In this document: piece by piece, positions 62,780 through 64,000 of the stretch
How positions within the stretch are numbered: the first letter of the stretch is position 1
Layout: each line of letters opens with the position of its first letter
NCBI GenBank assembly: GCA_018267135.1
Contig: JAFDZA010000011.1
Location: 93,939-157,938, forward strand
DNA: 64,000 nt
Direction of reading: 5' to 3'
From: Bacteroidota bacterium
GTDB taxonomy: Bacteria > Bacteroidota > Bacteroidia > Cytophagales > Cyclobacteriaceae
Position numbers and translations under genes: made by a program
Notes under the pieces: model-generated
The model's input: only the letters and a program-made list of their open reading frames with translations
The model's database searches: none
What the model was told of the DNA's origin: nothing

Positions 62780-63748
62780 TTAGTAAACATGTAAGGTATC
62801 GCTAAGGGCTTTGGTGCGTTCCTTTTTCCAGTTTTTCAGCTCTTCGTTTCGCTTTCTCAACTCTTCCTCAGACGGTTTATAGTCGATCAACGCTTTTAAA
62901 TCAGGTTGCCCCGCATCTACCCAGGCAGTGTACCAAAGGCTTCCGGTTAGCCAAACACTTTGGCGCATTTGCCGCTCTACCATACCCGATAGCAGGGTGT
63001 GATACGTTTGGGCATAGTCAGCCGAAAAAACTTTAATAGTCCGTTTTCCTTTTGTTTCGAAATTGAATTTGCTGTGCCCCGTTTTTTCAGCAAGAAGTTT
63101 TTCGAATTGCAAAACCGAATCTAATGCCTGATTGGTGTGGGCAATGATTTTCCAAACTTCTTGCGGCACATTAGTTAAATAGCGGGCTTTGCCGGTATAA
63201 AAATTGTAATCGGCAGAAAACAACTCCGGCAAGCGCGATTCCCAAAATGCATGAATGCCGGTTTGGCCGGTAAGCTGGCCGTCATAATTTTTTGTAGTGT
63301 GCAAAGGCACGTGGGCATCGGCTATGTAATGCCCCAGGTCGGCCGAGTAGCGCAAAATTTTTTCCGGATCGCGAATGGAGAAGGCGTCTTTTAAACGAAA
63401 ATAAAACGACTGAATAGCCCACGGTAAAATTCCATGCGCATTCAATGAATCTTCCCCAAATTTTTCTACGGCTTGTTTCCAATATCGGGGCAATTTATAG
63501 ACTGCACTATCGCCATATTCCTCTAAGTCAATATAGTGGCGGGGTGCTTCATCGGGCATAATGTACCGCCTGCGGTCGGGGTTTACGGCCGCTTCTTCAA
63601 TGTAGCGGATATTCTTTTTGTAAAATGAACTCATGGCCGGAGGTAATGTAAACACGGCCAGACGGCTGATTTTTTGATGTGCAAAAAAACCCCAGTTCCC
63701 ACAAAGCACCAATAGAAGCAGGAGTATAATAGCACGCGGAAAATTCAT
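62780..63748 (-). CDS. Exported S1/P1-nuclease-like zinc protein (zinc-dependent phospholipase C fold)
   Basis: A 322-residue exported protein with the trinuclear zinc fold shared by S1/P1 nuclease and phospholipase C. The signal peptide ends just before the conserved Trp of CGNWGFFAHQKISRLA (mature N-terminal Trp and His). Further ligands are in PRHYIDLEEYG, LGHYIADAHVPLH (His, Asp, His; about 142-154) and GIHAFWES (His). All ligands appear present. The substrate may be nucleic acid or phospholipid. Its start lies only 45 bases from the stop of the IS30-type transposase, so the promoter may sit in the IS end. Confidence 0.87.
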   Translation of the reverse strand: MNFPRAIILLLLLVLCGNWGFFAHQKISRLAVFTLPPAMSSFYKKNIRYIEEAAVNPDRRRYIMPDEAPRHYIDLEEYGDSAVYKLPRYWKQAVEKFGEDSLNAHGILPWAIQSFYFRLKDAFSIRDPEKILRYSADLGHYIADAHVPLHTTKNYDGQLTGQTGIHAFWESRLPELFSADYNFYTGKARYLTNVPQEVWKIIAHTNQALDSVLQFEKLLAEKTGHSKFNFETKGKRTIKVFSADYAQTYHTLLSGMVERQMRQSVWLTGSLWYTAWVDAGQPDLKALIDYKPSEEELRKRNEELKNWKKERTKALSDTLHVY

Positions 63749-64000
63749 TCTATAAAGTTAAAACGCTTTCTGTTATTTTTGGAAACGCTGTGTTCAAGTA
63801 ATAAGTGCAACTTTTAGTTTTCGTAAAAATACAGCATTTGGGGTTAGATAGTTAAATTTTCGTACAGGTCTTTCATTGATCATTTTTTCTACTTGGCTTA
63901 CACGTTTGGCCGTTACGAGAGTAAAGTCAGTCTTCTTGGGAAAGAACCTTCGCAATACACCAATTCGATTTTCTACCGTTCCCTTTTCTTGCGAGGTATA
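63749..64000 (-). mobile_element. IS30-type insertion sequence, one end
   Basis: The element enters from the right edge. Its outer end should lie within 63749-63793, between the transposase stop and the S1/P1-like start. I cannot define the terminal inverted repeat without the other end. The sequence contains AAACGCT twice (about 63766 and 63783). Confidence 0.7.
63794..64000 (-). CDS. IS30-family transposase, C-terminal 68 residues, cut by the window edge
   Basis: An open frame on the minus strand runs from the right edge to a TGA at 63794-63796. The translation opens YTSQEKGTVENRIGVLRRFF, then PKKTDF, and later INERPVRKFNYLTPNAVF. The Glu in GTVENRIG is the last residue of the DDE triad, and FFPKKTDF and RP-x-RK-x-YLTP are typical of IS30 transposases. 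The N-terminal domains lie outside the window, so intactness cannot be judged. The codon use looks no different from neighbours. Confidence 0.9.
   Translation of the reverse strand, partial: YTSQEKGTVENRIGVLRRFFPKKTDFTLVTAKRVSQVEKMINERPVRKFNYLTPNAVFLRKLKVALIT

Overview
The window looks like a core-genome segment of a Bacteroidota bacterium, most likely of the order Cytophagales. The evidence is a SusC/SusD pair, many Bacteroidota-type outer membrane barrels and lipoproteins, a bacillithiol gene (bshC), fused isobutyryl-CoA mutase (icmF), gene starts without Shine-Dalgarno sequences, and -7 boxes of the TAnnTTTG type. The order-level placement is inference from protein character, not from a tree. 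Nearly all of the window is protein coding. There are two tRNAs (Arg-CCG and Pro-CGG), several hairpin terminators, and one mobile element fragment (an IS30-type transposase end) cut by the right edge. I see no rRNA, CRISPR array, prophage or defence island.

Layout. 0-8 kb: a cut outer membrane protein, a SCO1-cytochrome c pair, a K+ channel with an RCK domain, then a minus-strand block (accD, class I aldolase, rplS, trmD, M28 peptidase). 7.8-12 kb: a sugar module, with a NahK-like sugar 1-kinase and a sugar-phosphate nucleotidyltransferase facing away from a FucP-type transporter and an SMP-30 protein. 12-17 kb: pheT, a small coiled-coil protein, zapA and rny, in that order. 17-23 kb: a SusC-SusD-lipoprotein uptake operon with no enzyme beside it, ended by a strong bidirectional terminator. 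23-34 kb: mixed small genes (HutD, tRNA-Arg, an OmpA-type protein, a phosphopantetheinyl transferase, WD40, DivIVA, folB, IscA-like, dtd, a pentameric ligand-gated channel homologue, an inositol-phosphatase-like gene, rsmI, phhB). 34.8-37.6 kb: an envelope trio with low-complexity Asn/Arg-, Tyr- and Gly-rich proteins. 37.6-47 kb: guaA, a periplasmic-binding-fold protein, hutI, a TPR protein ending in a histidine-kinase dimerisation helix, apt, a Lon-N protein and a secreted protein. 47-57 kb: icmF, nhaA, a MaoC protein, an exported class V aminotransferase-like protein, hrpB, DUF2911. 57-64 kb: agmatine deiminase, 5-formyl-THF cyclo-ligase, TMEM175-like channel, bshC, a possible 53-codon gene, tRNA-Pro, NTF2-like, DUF2807, an S1/P1-nuclease-like protein and the IS30 end.

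Most of the window is housekeeping and I do not see a clear new multi-gene system. The points most worth a second look are: an AccD that has lost all four zinc-ribbon cysteines; a pentameric ligand-gated channel homologue with an unusual pore helix; a sensor-like TPR protein that stops after the phospho-acceptor helix; the low-complexity envelope trio whose first protein carries four repeats of a DUF3300-like helical unit; an IscA-like protein without its C-terminal cysteines; and two intergenic long inverted repeats of similar build.
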